Assembly (NCBI RefSeq): GCF_014839835.1
Contig: NC_071644.1
Span: forward strand, 4,007,266 to 4,071,265
Length of the DNA: 64,000 nt
Origin: Dryobates pubescens
Lineage: Eukaryota; Chordata; Aves; Piciformes; Picidae
Reading direction: 5' to 3'
Each line of letters begins with the position of its first letter. Position 1 is the first letter of the stretch. This document shows, one piece after another, positions 37,451-48,564 of this stretch. The translations under genes and the position numbers were made by a program. The notes under the pieces were generated by a model that ran no database searches, was not told where the DNA came from, and saw nothing but the letters and a program-made list of their open reading frames with translations.

Positions 37451-38262
37451 TCGTCTTTGCATGGCCAGGATGATGTGGAGTGTCCTTGGATTGAGTGAGT
37501 CTTTGTCTAGCGGCAGGCTGCAGGAGGCTGAAGGCAGGGGGTGCGCTGTGAAATCTGAATGGCTGACAGCATCAAATTTATTTGTTTTCCTTTAGATTTT
37601 CATTTCCTTGATATTCCTGTTTAAGAGTGCACTCACATCTTTTCTTCCTTGCTTTCATCAGCAGGGTATAATGAGGCAGCATGTCAAGTACTGTCTTGTC
37701 CTCTAAAGCAAGCTCAAAACATAGGGAAACAGCACAAATTCCAAAAATAAAATACTGGAGAACCACTCTGAAAGAACATGAAAATATTTTGGTCCCTATT
37801 TTCGCTCTCTCTAAGCTCAGCCTTCCAGCATACAAAGGTAGGAACTCAGATAACTGATCCTTACTGTCTTTCTAAAACCCAGTGTTGCCTCTCAACTAGT
37901 GTCTCTTTCTCTGAGCTTCAGTGGCCATAATAGGAACATCCCAAAATTAAATAGTTTGTAGAATTATGGTGATTTCAAAAATACTGCAGCCCTTACTTGC
38001 TTCCAGCAAGGTGTCCCCCCCTAACTGCTGCTCTTGCAGATGTGGTTCTGCCCTGCCCACTGCAAGATGTTCAATCCTTCACTGAGACCTTGTTCTCTGC
38101 CTGTTTTTCCAGAGCTTTCCTCTAACTCTTCCCTCCAGCTCACTCTGTATGTAACTTGTACTTTTGAGCAAAATAAAAGTCATGCTTTGGAGGTTATCAA
38201 ACAGACATCACAAAGATCCTGACTGTAACTCAGGAGTTATTAATGAAAAGCATTCCACAGAC
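37451..38262. other. Intergenic between copies D and E
   Basis: AT-rich after the CpG island. No exon seen. Confidence 0.5.
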
Positions 38263-38268
38263 TTTATT
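38263..38268 (-). terminator. Copy D poly(A) signal
   Basis: AATAAA on the minus strand about 355 nt after the copy D stop, directly next to a CR1 tail. Confidence 0.5.
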
Positions 38269-38271
38269 TAC

Positions 38272-38338
38272 ACAGAATGGTAGTGGTTGGAAGGGACCTC
38301 TAGAGATCATATAGCACAACCCTCCTGAAGCGACTGGA
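38272..38338 (-). repeat. CR1 3' end next to copy D 3' UTR
   Basis: 'CACAGAATGGTAGTGGTTGGAAGGGACCTCTAGAGATCAT' is a reversed CR1 3' UTR. Confidence 0.75.
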
Positions 38339-38622
38339 AGTGAATCATCAGATAATTAAACACAAAGTATCAATCAGATGCTGATTTGAAAGAAGAAGGT
38401 TTGAAACACAGCAAGTAGAAGACCTTACAACTGTAAAGACTGAACTGTCAGTTGTCTCATGAGGACAAAGGCAGTGTTCAGGCAGCATTTGAAGTTCAGG
38501 ATTCAAAATTAGTATTTAACACATCAAAGGGAATCACTTTTTTTTTCTGGCAAGTACTACCTGAGGTTTGGGAGTCTAAATGAAGACATTAGTGAAAGAA
38601 GCATGAAGAGGGAAAGATGGTT

Positions 38623-41600
38623 TTACAGGCCTTTTATGAATTCAACAATTCTGTCCAAACCCTTCTTCCCAGATGGAAATGAGAAACCGTAATTATCATA
38701 TAGGCTTAAAATTCCATGGAATCCATCTTCAAGGTGGTACCAGGTCACCTGGACACCACTGTCCTCCAGTCGCTTTTTGTAAAGCAAGCCATCATCCCTC
38801 AGCACATCGTACTCACAGGTGAAGATGAAAGACTCAGGCAGCTGCTGAATACGAGCATCTTCGGCCAACAGTGGGCACAGGCTGGGCTCACAGACTCTTT
38901 TCACTGTCTCATAAACTTCAGGCTTGAATTCACCAGGCTCGTGTGGCTTGTAGCCTCTGACCTTAAATTTCTCAGGGATGTGATCTGGATTCACCCACTT
39001 CCTGTATTTGAGCCTCATATCTGGAGGAATATGAGAGCCCTCCAAGATCTCTTGCATATTTGATGCATCCCCATTTAGGTACTGCAAAGCAAAGAAAGCA
39101 GCATGTTCTCGGAGTAAGGGGGGGACTCCCTGGTTCTGCTGATAGGATGGCAAATTGAAGTCCAGTGCCTGAAGGCCTGGGTAGATCAAGATCTGGGCAC
39201 GTAGCTTGGGGAGGTCTGATCTGCCTGCAAGGGTCTGGCTAACAGCTGCTGCTAGATTGCCCCCAGCACTGTCCCCACAGACAATTACATTAGCAGAATC
39301 CACACCATAGTGCTCTGCATTCTTCATGAAGTGTATGGTGGCATTAAGACAGTCTTCATAGGCAGCAGGGTACTTGTGCTCAGGAGCTAAACGATACCTA
39401 GTGCACAAAAAGAGACAACAAAAGTAAGAGAAGGGAATCATAGAATCACAGAAGTGTTTTAGTTGGAATAGACCTCTAAGATCATAACCAAATACAAATT
39501 TCCTGCAGCAACTTGGCTTTCCTTGTGTTGGAGTATTTTTCCTTCTGCAAAATTCCCAAAACAACCCTGGTCTCATTACCCACCAAACAGGTATTTGACC
39601 AGGAATTTACCACAGATAAACCATAGGCAGTAGGATGAAGTTGCAAGGATGTAGAATAGCTGGATTGTTCTTCTGAGAACAGCACTGACTAGAACTTGAA
39701 TGATACTTCATTGTACTTTTCTGGTGTAGACTGCACCTGGCTTGTGGGTGAAGTGATTTAATCAGTTTGCACCTCACCTTTACTAAGGATATTTCCTCTT
39801 GAGAATTAATTTCTTGTTCTCTATTTACATAACTGGGCAGTCACATTTTTCCTGTATTGTTCATATTAAAGCACTTTGATTCTGACAGAAAACCTCTCTA
39901 CATTTACAGGGTGGTAACATCTAATTTAACAGATCACTGAATCAGTGTCTGGCAAGTTTATCAGTCAGTTCTCAACACTTAAGGAAGCTCTTCTGGAAAG
40001 CATTCCTTTTTGTGTGTGTGGTGCCAGCATAGCTCTGTGGTGTGAGATCCATGAACCTTAGAGTCTGTTTGCAGTCGCTGTGCATTAACAGATTGCAGGG
40101 GGATGAAATGAAAATTGTCCCACTGAAATCCTGTCTGCCCATCTGGGATCCCGGGGAAATGGGTTTCCCAGGCAGGAGTGTTCCCACAAGATGTGCAACA
40201 CTGTGGTGCTGAGAAGTGAAAAGAAGCAAAAAAGACTTCCACAGGGTAGCACTGACATAACTCACCCAACAGACACAACCACCAGCTCGCCTCCTTTGGC
40301 AATGCACCGGCATACCTTCTCATGGGAATCTGCAGAAGGGTGGGCGGTTGTTAGCTGTCTGCTCCGCTTCCAGATGGAATGGAAGGTGGAATCCTCCTTT
40401 TCCCACCCTTCCTGACCCTCACACATAGAATCATCGAATTGCCTGGTTGGAAAAGACCTTAGGATCATCAAGTCCAACCATAACCAAACATCTCCCTGTA
40501 CGCAACTGTTAGACCACGTCCCTAAGCTTCTCTTCGAAACACCTCCAGGGATGGTGACTGCACTACTGCCCTGAGCAGCCTGTTCCAGTGCCTGGTGACC
40601 CTTGTGATGAGGCAGTTTTTACAAATATCCACTCTAAACCTCCCCTGGTGCAACAACTTGAGGCCATTTCCTTTCCTATCGCTTGTTATCTGGGAGAGGA
40701 GGTCAGCCCCCGCCTCGCTACAACCTCCTTTCCGGAAGCTGTAGAGATCAATGAGGTCTCCCCTTAGCTTCCTCTTCTCCAGGCTGAACAACCTCAGCTC
40801 CCTCAGCTGCTTCCCTCCACAGCCACCTTCGCTCCCCTTGCCCCTCGGCCCTGCCGCCTCCCGGAGAGCACTAAACTGGCCGGAGATGACGGCAAGCTTT
40901 CAGACCCTCTGCCAGGTGTCGGGGCAGAATTATCCCCCTCCTCGGTCTCCAGGAGATAAGAGCGGCAGCCGCGGGGGGAAAGGGCCCGGCCCGCCTTACC
41001 GATGCTGCAGTACAGCCAGCCGCCGCCGTGGAGGAAGATGGCGCCTGGCCGCAGGCCGGTAGCAGGCGCCCGGGGCCGGTAGACCCTCACCGGGACCCCG
41101 TCGAACCGCTCGTCCTGCTGCGAGAGCTGCGGGTCCGGCCTCAGTTTCTTCCCGTTTTGCAGGCAGCGGGTGAAGGTGATCTGGCTGCACACCCCCATCT
41201 TTTCCAAAATCTTGCCCTGTTGGAAGAGGAGGGCTGAGCAGAGGGCGGCCGCCCCGGGGGCAGCCACCCGCCGCGCCAGGCAGGTTGCCGTGAGGGCGGC
41301 CGAGTGCCTGCCGTCACCCGGCTGCTCTGAGGCATGAGGGACACCCAGGCGTCGTGTTGGTGGGGTTCAGCCAGCTCCAGAGCCGCTCGCCTCTCTGATT
41401 TGCCCCTCACCAGAAAGCTGGCACGGGAGACGATGGGGAGGTAGCTGTCCCCTCTAAGGCCGCGCGCCCTTGCGAGTGTGGCTGCCATGGCAACAGGCAC
41501 CTGAGAAGCGGGGCCCACGCGTCTGACTCGGGCGCTGGCAGGCAAAAGGTCTTTGGATGCAAAGGAGTTTCCATCTCAGCATTACCAAATCCTACGGTTT

Positions 41601-42199
41601 CATACCAGCCTCCCACCATTTGGAGCCTTACAGCCCAATTCATTCCCTTAGGGCTTCCCATGACTCTCCTGTTGTATCTGCTCAGAGAAGCACCTGGCCT
41701 TCCACATGTGTTACTGGAAGGCCCCAAGAATGCCCTAGAAATGTCACCTGTGCATAGCAAACATGAAAAAGCCATCTGACTTTTTATAAATAATTAGTTT
41801 AAACTTAATTAGGGAAGCTCAGCTGGTAAAGCTTGAACTCTTGAAGTTTTCTTCATCCCTGTGTAATAGGGAAGAGCACTGGGACTGAAGCTATCTGAGG
41901 CTCTCTGAAGTCAGCCCAAACAAAAGGAAAGCTTTTGTTTAACCCTTAATGCAGCCAGCAGGATTCTGATATTTACACATATAACCTTACAAAAATAGCA
42001 CCTGGAGCACGTTTGTGTCACTCACCAGAGCAGATGTACTTCTCATGAAAGCAAAGAGAAGTCGAAGCATTCCAGGTCGATTCACTCCAGGAGGGATACT
42101 GAAATTGAAGTACTGAGTTTGAATGGCTCCTCCAATTGCTACTATGAATGAAGCAATAAAAGCCGCCAGCAGTATCAGCAGTACATAAAGAGACTCCAT
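38623..42199 (-). CDS. AADACL4: AADACL4-like serine hydrolase, copy D
   Basis: Four exons: 42026-42199, 41000-41216, 40266-40329, 38623-39397 (174+217+64+775 nt, 409 aa). It is predicted to be an ER-anchored lumenal carboxylesterase/deacetylase. The N terminus [14 protein letters not shown] is a signal anchor, followed by SIPPGVNRP. The oxyanion motif is HGGGW (His121) within [13 protein letters not shown]; Cys replaces the Gly before Ser found in other copies (FGS). Sequon NAT is at 170. The triad is Ser195 (GDSAGG), Asp349 and His379. Exon 2 is strikingly GC- and CpG-rich, unlike the other three exons and unlike exon 2 of the other copies, yet its frame is intact. The first ~245 nt of exon 4 are nearly identical to copy C. 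Intron 2 contains a 387-bp CR1, and intron 3 a short CR1 tail. The start ATG has context GTGAAATGG. Confidence 0.94.
39437..39486 (-). repeat. CR1 3' tail in copy D intron 3
   Basis: 'AATCATAGAATCACAGAAG' plus 'AGTTGGAATAGACCTCTAAGATCAT' in reverse orientation. Confidence 0.8.
40425..40811 (-). repeat. CR1 3' fragment in copy D intron 2
   Basis: Tail 'ATAGAATCATCGAATT', 3' UTR 'GGTTGGAAAAGACC', ORF2 segments 'CAGCCTGTTCCAGTGCC' and 'CTTCTCCAGGCTGAACAACC'. It lies in the same orientation as the host gene and ends where the CpG-rich block begins. Confidence 0.93.
40812..41530 (-). promoter_or_regulatory. CpG island over copy D exon 2
   Basis: A dense CpG block covers exon 2 (41000-41216) and about 300 bp of intron 1, while copy D exon 1 at 42026-42199 is AT-rich. 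It may be an internal alternative promoter. The sequence alone does not show a transcription start. Confidence 0.55.
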
Positions 42200-42232
42200 T
42201 TCACTTAACCAAAGGTGAGGTGTCTTTACACC

Positions 42233-42257
42233 TGTCTTTGATTTAGCTTTCTCAGAT
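42233..42257 (-). promoter_or_regulatory. Promoter-proximal element shared with copy C
   Basis: A 25-bp block 34 nt upstream of the copy D ATG matches 22 of 25 bases with 46415-46439 upstream of copy C. Its core on the minus strand is AAATCAAAGACA. It could be retained 5' UTR or a binding site. Confidence 0.45.
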
Positions 42258-43114
42258 AACAAGTCAATCTTTGTGCAGTCCAAGTTACCACAGATCTCTT
42301 GGGTGTTGCACACTTTAAAGTCCTTGGAAGTGTTGTGCAAGGTGCCAGCACATATCATATTGGAGAAGTGGCAGGGGAGGATGTGGTTAATTTCCTGTTT
42401 AGCTGCGTGTTAATTGTGGGACTGATAACAGGGCCTGGTATTCTTGGATTGTGAATGATATGAGTGACTGTTAGAGATAGCAGTTAAGTATGAATGAAGC
42501 TCTAGTTTATGATGGGTTGATATTTGCAAGGAGAGCCAACTGATGTGGAGGTTGAATTGTCTTCCATTTGATCTGCGGCCACATGTTGCTTCCTGTATTG
42601 TGGACATTTTTTAAGTGGTTAGGAATATATTATTTTAAACAAGAACATTTAGAAAAGAGAACAGGAATTGCCACGAGGGACAGAAAAGTTGATGTGTGCT
42701 CTGCAAAAGTGAATGCATCCATCTTGTGTTTTTATTACTCTATTTAAGCACGGGAACAAGTTTTTCAGAATACTTGTGTATTAGATAAACAGAGGAAAAC
42801 ACTTAGAGCATTGCCTCCATTGTAATTTAGACAAAGCTGTTAATGAAGTGTCTCTGTTGCAGTTCTAACTTCACTTTTTCAAGTCTAAAATACCAGCTAC
42901 CTACCCCACAAAAACTTCTGGAAGTCAGTGACTGGGAATCTTGGACTCAGATGCTACCTGTACCATATATCATAGGCACTGCCTTATAGCAGTATCATAT
43001 CAGTGTCTTTCACCTGAACCAAAACATAATTAACCTTCTAGGAAGAATGAAAGCATAGATCATAATCAAATAAAAAGGGTGAGACCAGATGTTGATTTTA
43101 AATTTTACTACATG

Positions 43115-43120
43115 TTTAAT
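43115..43120 (-). terminator. Possible copy C poly(A) signal
   Basis: The variant hexamer ATTAAA on the minus strand lies about 260 nt after the copy C stop. No AATAAA is nearer. Confidence 0.35.
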
Positions 43121-43278
43121 ATTTACTGAGAGAGGAGCAAGTACCTAGTCCAAATAGAACATGAAAAGAGGCAGACTGCACACAGACTACTTCAAACAGC
43201 CCTAAATGAAACTTTCATAGCACTCTTGAAATAACTTTTTTAGTGGTTAGGTTGGCATAATTACTCATTAACAGATTT

Positions 43279-43320
43279 TAAACCTCTTGTATGGAATGTT
43301 TAAACCTCTTGTATGGAATT
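43279..43320. repeat. 22-bp direct duplication in copy C 3' UTR
   Basis: 'TTTAAACCTCTTGTATGGAAT' occurs twice in tandem within the likely 3' UTR of copy C. Confidence 0.85.
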
Positions 43321-43376
43321 TAGCACAGAAGACCATAGAAAATTCTTACAGAAAGTTCTTGCAGAAGGGAAGAACT

Positions 43377-46300
43377 TTATAAGCTTTTCAGAAAGTTCAC
43401 AACATTGTCAAGACCCCTTTTTCCAGCTAGAAATGACAACCAGCCATTATTAAATGAATTTATGATTCCATGGAATCCATCCTCGAGGTGGCACCAGGTC
43501 ACCTGGACACCATTGTCCTCCAGTCTCTTCTTGTAAAGCAAACCATCATCCCTCAGCACATCATATTCACAAGTCAAGATGAAAGACTCAGGCAGCTGCT
43601 GAACAGTGGAATCTTCAGCCAACAGTGGGCACAGGTTGGGCTCACAGAATCTTTTAACTTTCTCAAAAACTTCAGTTGTACAGTCAAGAAGCACATGTGG
43701 TTTGTAGCCTCTGACCTTAAATTTTTCAGGTATGTTATCTGGACTAACCCACTTGCTATATTTTAATTTAATATCTATAGGAATATGGGAACCCTTCAGG
43801 ACCTCTTCCATGTTTGCTGCATCCCCATTTAGGTACTGTAACACGTAGAAAGCAGCATGCTCTCTGTGTAAGAGAGGGACTCCCTGGTTCTGCTGATAGG
43901 ATGGCAAATTGAAGTCCAGTGCCTGAAGGCCTGGGTAGATCAAGATCTGGGCTCGTAGTTTGGGGAGGTCTGATCTGCCTGCAAGGGTCTGGCTAACAGC
44001 TGCTGCTAGATTGCCCCCAGCACTGTCCCCACAGACAATTACATTAGCAGGATCCACACCATAGTGCTCTGCATTCTTCATGAAGTGTATGGTGGCATTA
44101 AGACAGTCTTCATAGGCAGCAGGGTACTTGTGCTCAGGAGCTAAACGATACCTAGTGCACAAAAGAAGACAAATACAAGAGAAGGAAATACTGGTTTGAA
44201 ATGTATTGCTGAAAATACTGGCTCCTGAAAGTGGCAGTACCCTGATTACATCAGAATTTTCCCTTTCTCCACAGGCTGATTATAAACAAATTGTGGCCAG
44301 TTGGGCCAGGCAGTGCAGATTGACTTGTTATGATATCAACTGTCTAAGGTATTTCTCAGGTGTTGGAACAGCACAGGAGTACTCAGCTGCCAGCTCTGTA
44401 TGGGTTTTATTGACAGTCTGTTTGTTAGTCATTGCATGCTTTAGCTTTCCATGGATCAGATACAAATAACAATCCTTCTGTTTTATGTCTTTTCTTATAC
44501 TGTAACTATATCCTCATACTCCAAATTATGTCAGTATATTGATGCTGGTATTAGCTTGTAACTGACATAATCCTTCTGTAGGCATCCAGCAGAGTTTCCC
44601 TGAAGAAAGAGTAAGTGGGGAGGTTGTGGATGCCTCCTCCCTGGGGGTGTTCAAAGCCAGGTTGGATGAGGCCTTGAGCAGCCAAGTCTAGTTGTGAAGT
44701 GGCCCTGAAGTGGTTGGAGTAGATGATCTCTAAGGTTCCTTCCAACCTAAGCCATTCTGTGATTCTATGATAGGGTTTTCTGCCTGTGTACTTTCAATTT
44801 TGAGTTTGGAATTTGAAAACATTGACTCAAAACTTCACTTCCCAGCTGGATATCCCCAAACATTTGTGATCCAGTCAGACAGTGAGAACTTAGCCTGAAT
44901 CAGCCTTTAGTGGCTCCAAATGAGAAGAGGGAATCTGGCAATCACCTTCTGGACAAGTTCCACAGAAACATTTATATGAGAATGGTCATAGCTGTGTTCA
45001 GGGAAGCTAGAAGACGATATTTACACTCTAGGGGGGAAAAAATGCATCATGAGATAGGACTCACCCAACAGCTATCACCACCGATTCACTCTCTCTGGCA
45101 ATACAGCAGCACAGCTTTTCATGGGTCTCTGGAAGAAAGAGATTTGGGTTGGGTTTGGATTTTTGCTTGAGTACTCCTGTTATCTATTGCATAAGTCAAA
45201 GAATTGCAAGAAGAAAACACATTTCACTTGTCTCTGCTCTTTCCTACATAGGTCCCCCCTCATCTTCCCATTGCAGTATTTGCTTATTGTATGCTTCCCC
45301 TCATATCTCATTGTCCTTAAGACAAATCCCAGCATGCATCTGTGGTTATACTTGAGCTTCATAACTGCTACAGATCAAGCAATGATCAGCTTTATGAAGC
45401 AGATAGGTCTTTGAGTAAATGACAAGATTTTATCTGTAGATATCTTACCAAAACTTCCAAACACCCATCCTCCTCCGTGGAAAAACATAACTCCTCTCCT
45501 TCGGCCGGCAGATGGAACCTTGGGCTGGTAAATCCTTACAGGCACCTTCTCAAAGCACAGGTCCTTGATGAAGAGCTTCGGGTCTGCTCCTGGAGTCCTA
45601 CCTTGCATGTACCGGACAAAGCCAACCTGACTGCAGATGCCAATCTTCTCCAAAATCCTTCCCTGTCCAAAGGTGAAGAGAGCAGGGAGTTCCCTCAAGA
45701 TTCTGTACTGTCCGAAGTAATGGAACTGCATAGGCAGAGTGCTTATCCTCTCTGTGTCATGTATGTTAGGGCCTCATCCAACCTGGCCTTGAACAAGTCT
45801 AGGGAAGGGGCACCTGCAACCTCCCTGGACAACTAGTTCCAGTGTCTCACCGCTCTCATTGTGAAGAGTTTCTTCCTAATCTCCAGTCTAAACATGATCC
45901 ACCATGTATAGGCATTAATCAAATCATTGCTAAGTTAGACAATCCCTGTAGAGGCACAGTCAGACTTTCAAACGCTGGTGCTAGGCAGCATTTACAAACT
46001 GCCTAACGTAAGATCCAGGTAGGACTGGCATAGCACAGTGTAAAAAATCTGATAAAAGGTTCTTCAGGCAAACTGAGCTTCTGACTGCAGCACACAGCAT
46101 GATAGCTACTGAGAATTAATTCCCCCCAGGCTTCTAGCACTGCATTCAGTTTCAAATCTACAGGTTCACCCAGAAATCTTCCCCTAGAAATCCCACTCAT
46201 GCTGACTTACCACCGCAGCTGTGATTATCAAAATGATGTGAAGGATTCGGAGCTTTACAGGCTGAGTCACTCCAGGAGGAATGTCTGAGTTGGATAAATC

Positions 46301-46387
46301 AAAGTTAATTGCGGCCATGACCAGCAGTAGAAATCCACCAACAATAACTGCTGAGAACAACACCAGCAGCATGTACAGAACTGCCAT
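43377..46387 (-). CDS. AADACL4: AADACL4-like serine hydrolase, copy C
   Basis: Four exons: 46211-46387, 45449-45662, 45065-45128, 43377-44151 (177+214+64+775 nt, 409 aa). The start MAVLYMLLVL is chosen because it aligns with the other copies and has context CACAATGG; an in-frame ATG at 46435 would add 16 residues. Signal anchor is at about 1-25, then SDIPPGVTQP. Exon 2 is one codon shorter than in the other copies but in phase. The oxyanion motif is HGGGW within FFHGGGWVFGSF. Sequon NAT is at 170. The triad is Ser195 (GDSAGG), Asp349 and His379. The C-terminal ~45 residues (FHGIINSFNNGWLSFLAG) diverge most from D and E. It is predicted to be ER-anchored with a lumenal hydrolase. CR1 pieces lie in introns 1 and 3. 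It sits head-to-tail between B and D, with only 1.2 kb from its stop to the copy D ATG. Confidence 0.94.
44614..44771 (+). repeat. CR1 3' end in copy C intron 3
   Basis: 'GGGGAGGTTGTGGATGCCTCC', 'GGATGAGGCCTTGAGCAGCC', tail 'CCATTCTGTGATTCTATGA'. Confidence 0.92.
45768..45896 (-). repeat. CR1 fragment in copy C intron 1
   Basis: 'GGCCTCATCCAACCTGGCC', 'TAGTTCCAGTGTCTCACCGC', 'AGTTTCTTCCTAATCTCCAG'. It lacks both the 3' UTR and more 5' sequence. Confidence 0.88.
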
Positions 46388-46414
46388 TGTGCTGAGCAGC
46401 AAAGTGGTCTGAAT

Positions 46415-46439
46415 TGTCTTTGATTTGACTTTCACAGAT
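46415..46439 (-). promoter_or_regulatory. Promoter-proximal element shared with copy D
   Basis: 25-bp partner of 42233-42257 (22 of 25 identical), 28 nt upstream of the chosen copy C ATG. It overlaps the alternative upstream in-frame ATG. Confidence 0.45.
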
Positions 46440-48564
46440 ATCTTTGGCTTGCTACTTCCTGATTCTTCGTCATAAAAATGCTCCAGTAAAAACCTTCCTT
46501 CTTCCTCCTACTTTCTTTCCCCACATTCCTTTTGTCTCACAAAAGATAAGTTGGTCAAAGTCTGAATTCATGAAAAGATCTGTGCTAGCATCCTGTTGGG
46601 ATTTTTGCAAGAAACCAGCCCTTAGCTGGGAGAAGAGGGTTGTGGATAAAGTGCATTAACAGTAAATTAATGTGAGATGGAAAATGAACACAGGTCATGG
46701 TGTGCTTTGAGTCTGTGACACTGTAAAGCACTGTTCTGAAGAGTTTCTCTAGGGTTGTGCAGAGATAGGAGCCTGCACATGGTGATGGTCACTGGAAAGG
46801 GCCAAACTCTTTTGGAAAGGGGCACCTATAAAAATCTGTCATTTCCTCCATTTCAAGTTTTGTACAATTTGTGTTTTCTTCTAAAAGAAGAACGTGGTTG
46901 AAAACCAACCCAGGAGGTTGTGATCAGCTTGCCTCATATCAGGAAAGCTTTAGTAACTCTCAGTGTGCAACAGGTACAGGACAAAATGACTTAATCAGCG
47001 ATTAAAGGGTTTCGGATCAGACTGCTTTATCTTGTTCTTTTGCAGAATGGGCTTGGGCTGATGGAGAAATGCCCTCATTGGAATGGTGTTTGAGGTATTA
47101 ATGGTTTCTCTGAGTCTGCAGCTCTCCAATGAACTAGGGTGTCAGAATGATATTGAAATTGCATATTCCTGGGGAAATGAAAGAGGTGAAAATCTAACTT
47201 CATTAAGCAAGCATGTTGTCATTTATTTTTAAGTGACATTGCAAGTGATGGGGGGAAAGTACCATCTCATTTTGGTTAGGGAACTTTATTAAAAATGAAA
47301 TTTCATTGTTTTTTTCCAGTGAGAAGTTGAATGTTTTTAATAGGGCACATGGTCATCGTGGACTATTCCGAAGTAGTAGGAGAAATTCTGTCTAAAAGCT
47401 GCAAAAATCTAGACTATAAATAAATCAGTAGCCTACCTAATAGTTTTTCTGGCCTCCCAGCTGCCTTATGTTTCCACAGTTATGTGATCATATAAGATAG
47501 CCTTGGACAGTCCAGTTGTCTGGTGAATTAATTACTGTGCAGAGCACAAATTTGCCTAGGTGGGGTTAGCAAAGTTGTGGTCTCTGTGTATTGTTCCTTT
47601 CGCAGTGTGGTGTTCAGTGAGGTTTAGCAGTGAGTGTGTGTTTAGCAAATGGAATTGGCTTTGGTAAGAGAAGTAGCTGAAATGCTAGTGTTTATTTTTA
47701 CTTTCTTGAAAGCATCACAAAATTGCCACAGCATTACAGCCCTAAGATAAGATAATACAGTGTTGTGCTTCTCTACTTTCTAACATCTGTGATCTTCAGA
47801 ACTTTTTCAACAAACATACCATGACATGACAGGTGGTCTTGAGTGTAAGATAATCTTGAAGGAAAACAAAGAGTGCTAAAAGGAAAAGAAATCTCACCTC
47901 TGCACCTCTCTAACATGTACACACTCGCTAGAGCTTAGGGATTCCAGTTTAATAATCCACTTCCAAAAGGGAACATCGTTTCCCAAGTCAAAAAAATCAA
48001 ACCCATTCTAGTTACTAATTCCAGGTGAGAACTTCTGCTCCACACAGAAGCCTTTCTTCTGACTACACTTTTTCAAGAGAAGTGCAAACATCCTTGATAT
48101 CAAAGTGCAGATCTGAAATTCCACTGTGTGACGTGAGACTTAACCTGACTCATAGTTCTCTGTGTGTCATATCCTAAACATCTCCTGTCTCTCGCTAGGG
48201 CCCAAGCGGACTCTGCTTGTTGTCTTCAGTATTTCTGGGCAGTGGAAGAATCCTCAGGAAGAGGTGTTCTTCCTGCTTGCTTTGAATGTGTGCTAGTCAC
48301 ATAAAGATGGTAGAGCTGCTAGAGCTGAAGTGAAAGTCTTGTGCCAGGTGCCTCACTTTTGCTACTGAGTTGTAATGCTGTGTTGTAATGTTTTCTAGAA
48401 TGGTGGTGTTTTGAATAATCTTGACATTTATCTGAGAGTTGCTTGCAGAAGAAGTTATAAAGTCTAAATCTAAAACATAAATCAAAGTGTTTACATTCTT
48501 TGCCAGGTATAAATTCACCAAGGATAATGCAAGGTTTGCATCTTTGCTCTGAAAACAAACCCTT
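46440..48564. other. Intergenic between copies B and C
   Basis: No exon, RNA gene or CR1 recognised. It presumably contains the copy C upstream regulatory region and the copy B 3' UTR. No AATAAA was noticed close to the copy B stop. Confidence 0.5.

Noticed and set aside
36740-37473. Long open frames on both strands near copy E exon 1
   Set aside because: GC-rich CpG-island composition removes stop codons in several frames at once. Only the 36887-37054 exon has family homology and a donor.
39398-39576. N-terminal extension of copy D exon 4 (open to 39576)
   Set aside because: It is intron 3 read-through. The acceptor TGCACTAG before 39397 and the conserved phase define the exon start, and a CR1 tail lies in this stretch.
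40751-41545. Additional long frames around copy D exon 2
   Set aside because: Same GC effect; only 41000-41216 on the minus strand has family homology and correct splice sites.
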